Assembly: GCA_001914405.1 (NCBI GenBank)
Contig: MSDW01000001.1
Coordinates: forward strand, 1,305,169 to 1,369,168
Length of the DNA stretch: 64,000 bases
Origin: Candidatus Methanohalarchaeum thermophilum
Lineage (GTDB): Archaea > Halobacteriota > Methanonatronarchaeia > Methanonatronarchaeales > Methanonatronarchaeaceae
Direction of reading: 5' to 3'
Shown: positions 63,846-64,000 of the stretch, piece by piece
Position numbering within the stretch: position 1 is the stretch's first letter
How the letters are laid out: each line of letters opens with the position of its first letter
Notes under the pieces: model-generated
The model's input: only the letters and a program-made list of their open reading frames with translations
Told to the model about the DNA's origin: nothing
The model's database searches: none
Program-made: the position numbers and the translations under genes

Positions 63846-64000
63846 TTTAGTAGTTGAGAATCCTCTTTTTTCTTGTGGGCTTCAATTGGGTAAGATTGGG
63901 TTATTTCCTATGGTTTTTGATTTTTTGAGATGTTTGGTTTTTGATTTTCTTTTTATAGTAGAGAAAGGCAGATAACCTCTCGGCTCTGCTGTGGGGATGA
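63846..64000 (+). mobile_element. Left end of a transposon-derived element, cut by the window edge
   Basis: ttttattttagtagttgagaa followed by hairpin-like cctcttttttcttgtggg; the last bases (cctctcggctctgctgtgggga) suggest an IS605-type end motif. It continues beyond the window. Confidence 0.4.

Overview
The window reads as part of a low-GC euryarchaeal chromosome, most likely from a salt-adapted methyl-reducing methanogen. Archaeal signs are the universal ribosomal-protein super-operon in archaeal order, the L32e/L19e and S4e proteins, archaeal adenylate kinase, Rpo3, Pelota, ABCE1 and TATA-box plus AGGTGA-type signals. A corrinoid protein next to a UroD-type methyltransferase points to methylotrophic methanogenesis. 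Unusually acidic ribosomal proteins, MsrB and small proteins point to salt adaptation, and Rpo3 carries two complete [4Fe-4S] motifs. Methanonatronarchaeia would fit, but that placement is inference.

Layout. 1-4100: a partial Tat-exported ferredoxin-like protein, an HTH regulator, and a damaged NitT/TauT-type ABC transporter (a half-swapped binding protein plus a permease, no ATPase). 4200-6400: a decayed IS200/IS605 element with tnpA and tnpB relics, and a related non-autonomous element. 6441-14757: scattered single genes (VTT membrane protein, EEP hydrolase with CDP-alcohol phosphotransferase, wHTH protein, MsrB, endonuclease V, a sulfatase-fold protein) separated by many transposon-end-derived repeats. 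14971-20645: two dead TnpB elements, tRNA-Leu(TAA), an antitoxin relic, FeoA and an orphan DNA methyltransferase. 21020-34393: an Lrp/aminotransferase pair and a translation-rescue neighbourhood (ABCE1, RqcH, Pelota), then a bifunctional-nuclease domain protein, an MscS channel and conserved archaeal proteins of unknown function. 34482-50531: one long same-strand block from a SPOUT methyltransferase and L3 to Rpo3, with kinases, an Emc3-like insertase and tRNA-Ser(GGA), but without secY. 50699-57251: tRNA-Leu(GAG), a ZIP transporter, and an RND exporter with a large CARDB-type surface protein, faced by a GbsR-like regulator. 58142-59929: the corrinoid protein and UroD-type methyltransferase. 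60215-64000: more transposon-derived non-coding elements around a SoxB/UshA-type phosphoesterase.

Three signals go beyond gene content. First, the intergenic DNA is saturated with non-autonomous derivatives of IS200/IS605-type elements, from about 60 bp fused-end units to about 480 bp bodies. The two tnpB relics share the same frameshifts, yet their last 97 nt differ at a single position, as if the 3' RNA/end region and not the protein had been maintained. Second, coding strands drift from G/T-rich at the start of transcription units to A/C-rich at their ends and into the trailers. Third, several conserved proteins are built unusually: ribosomal protein S3 ends in an acidic linker plus a zinc-finger-like tail, and the ABC binding protein has its two halves in swapped order.
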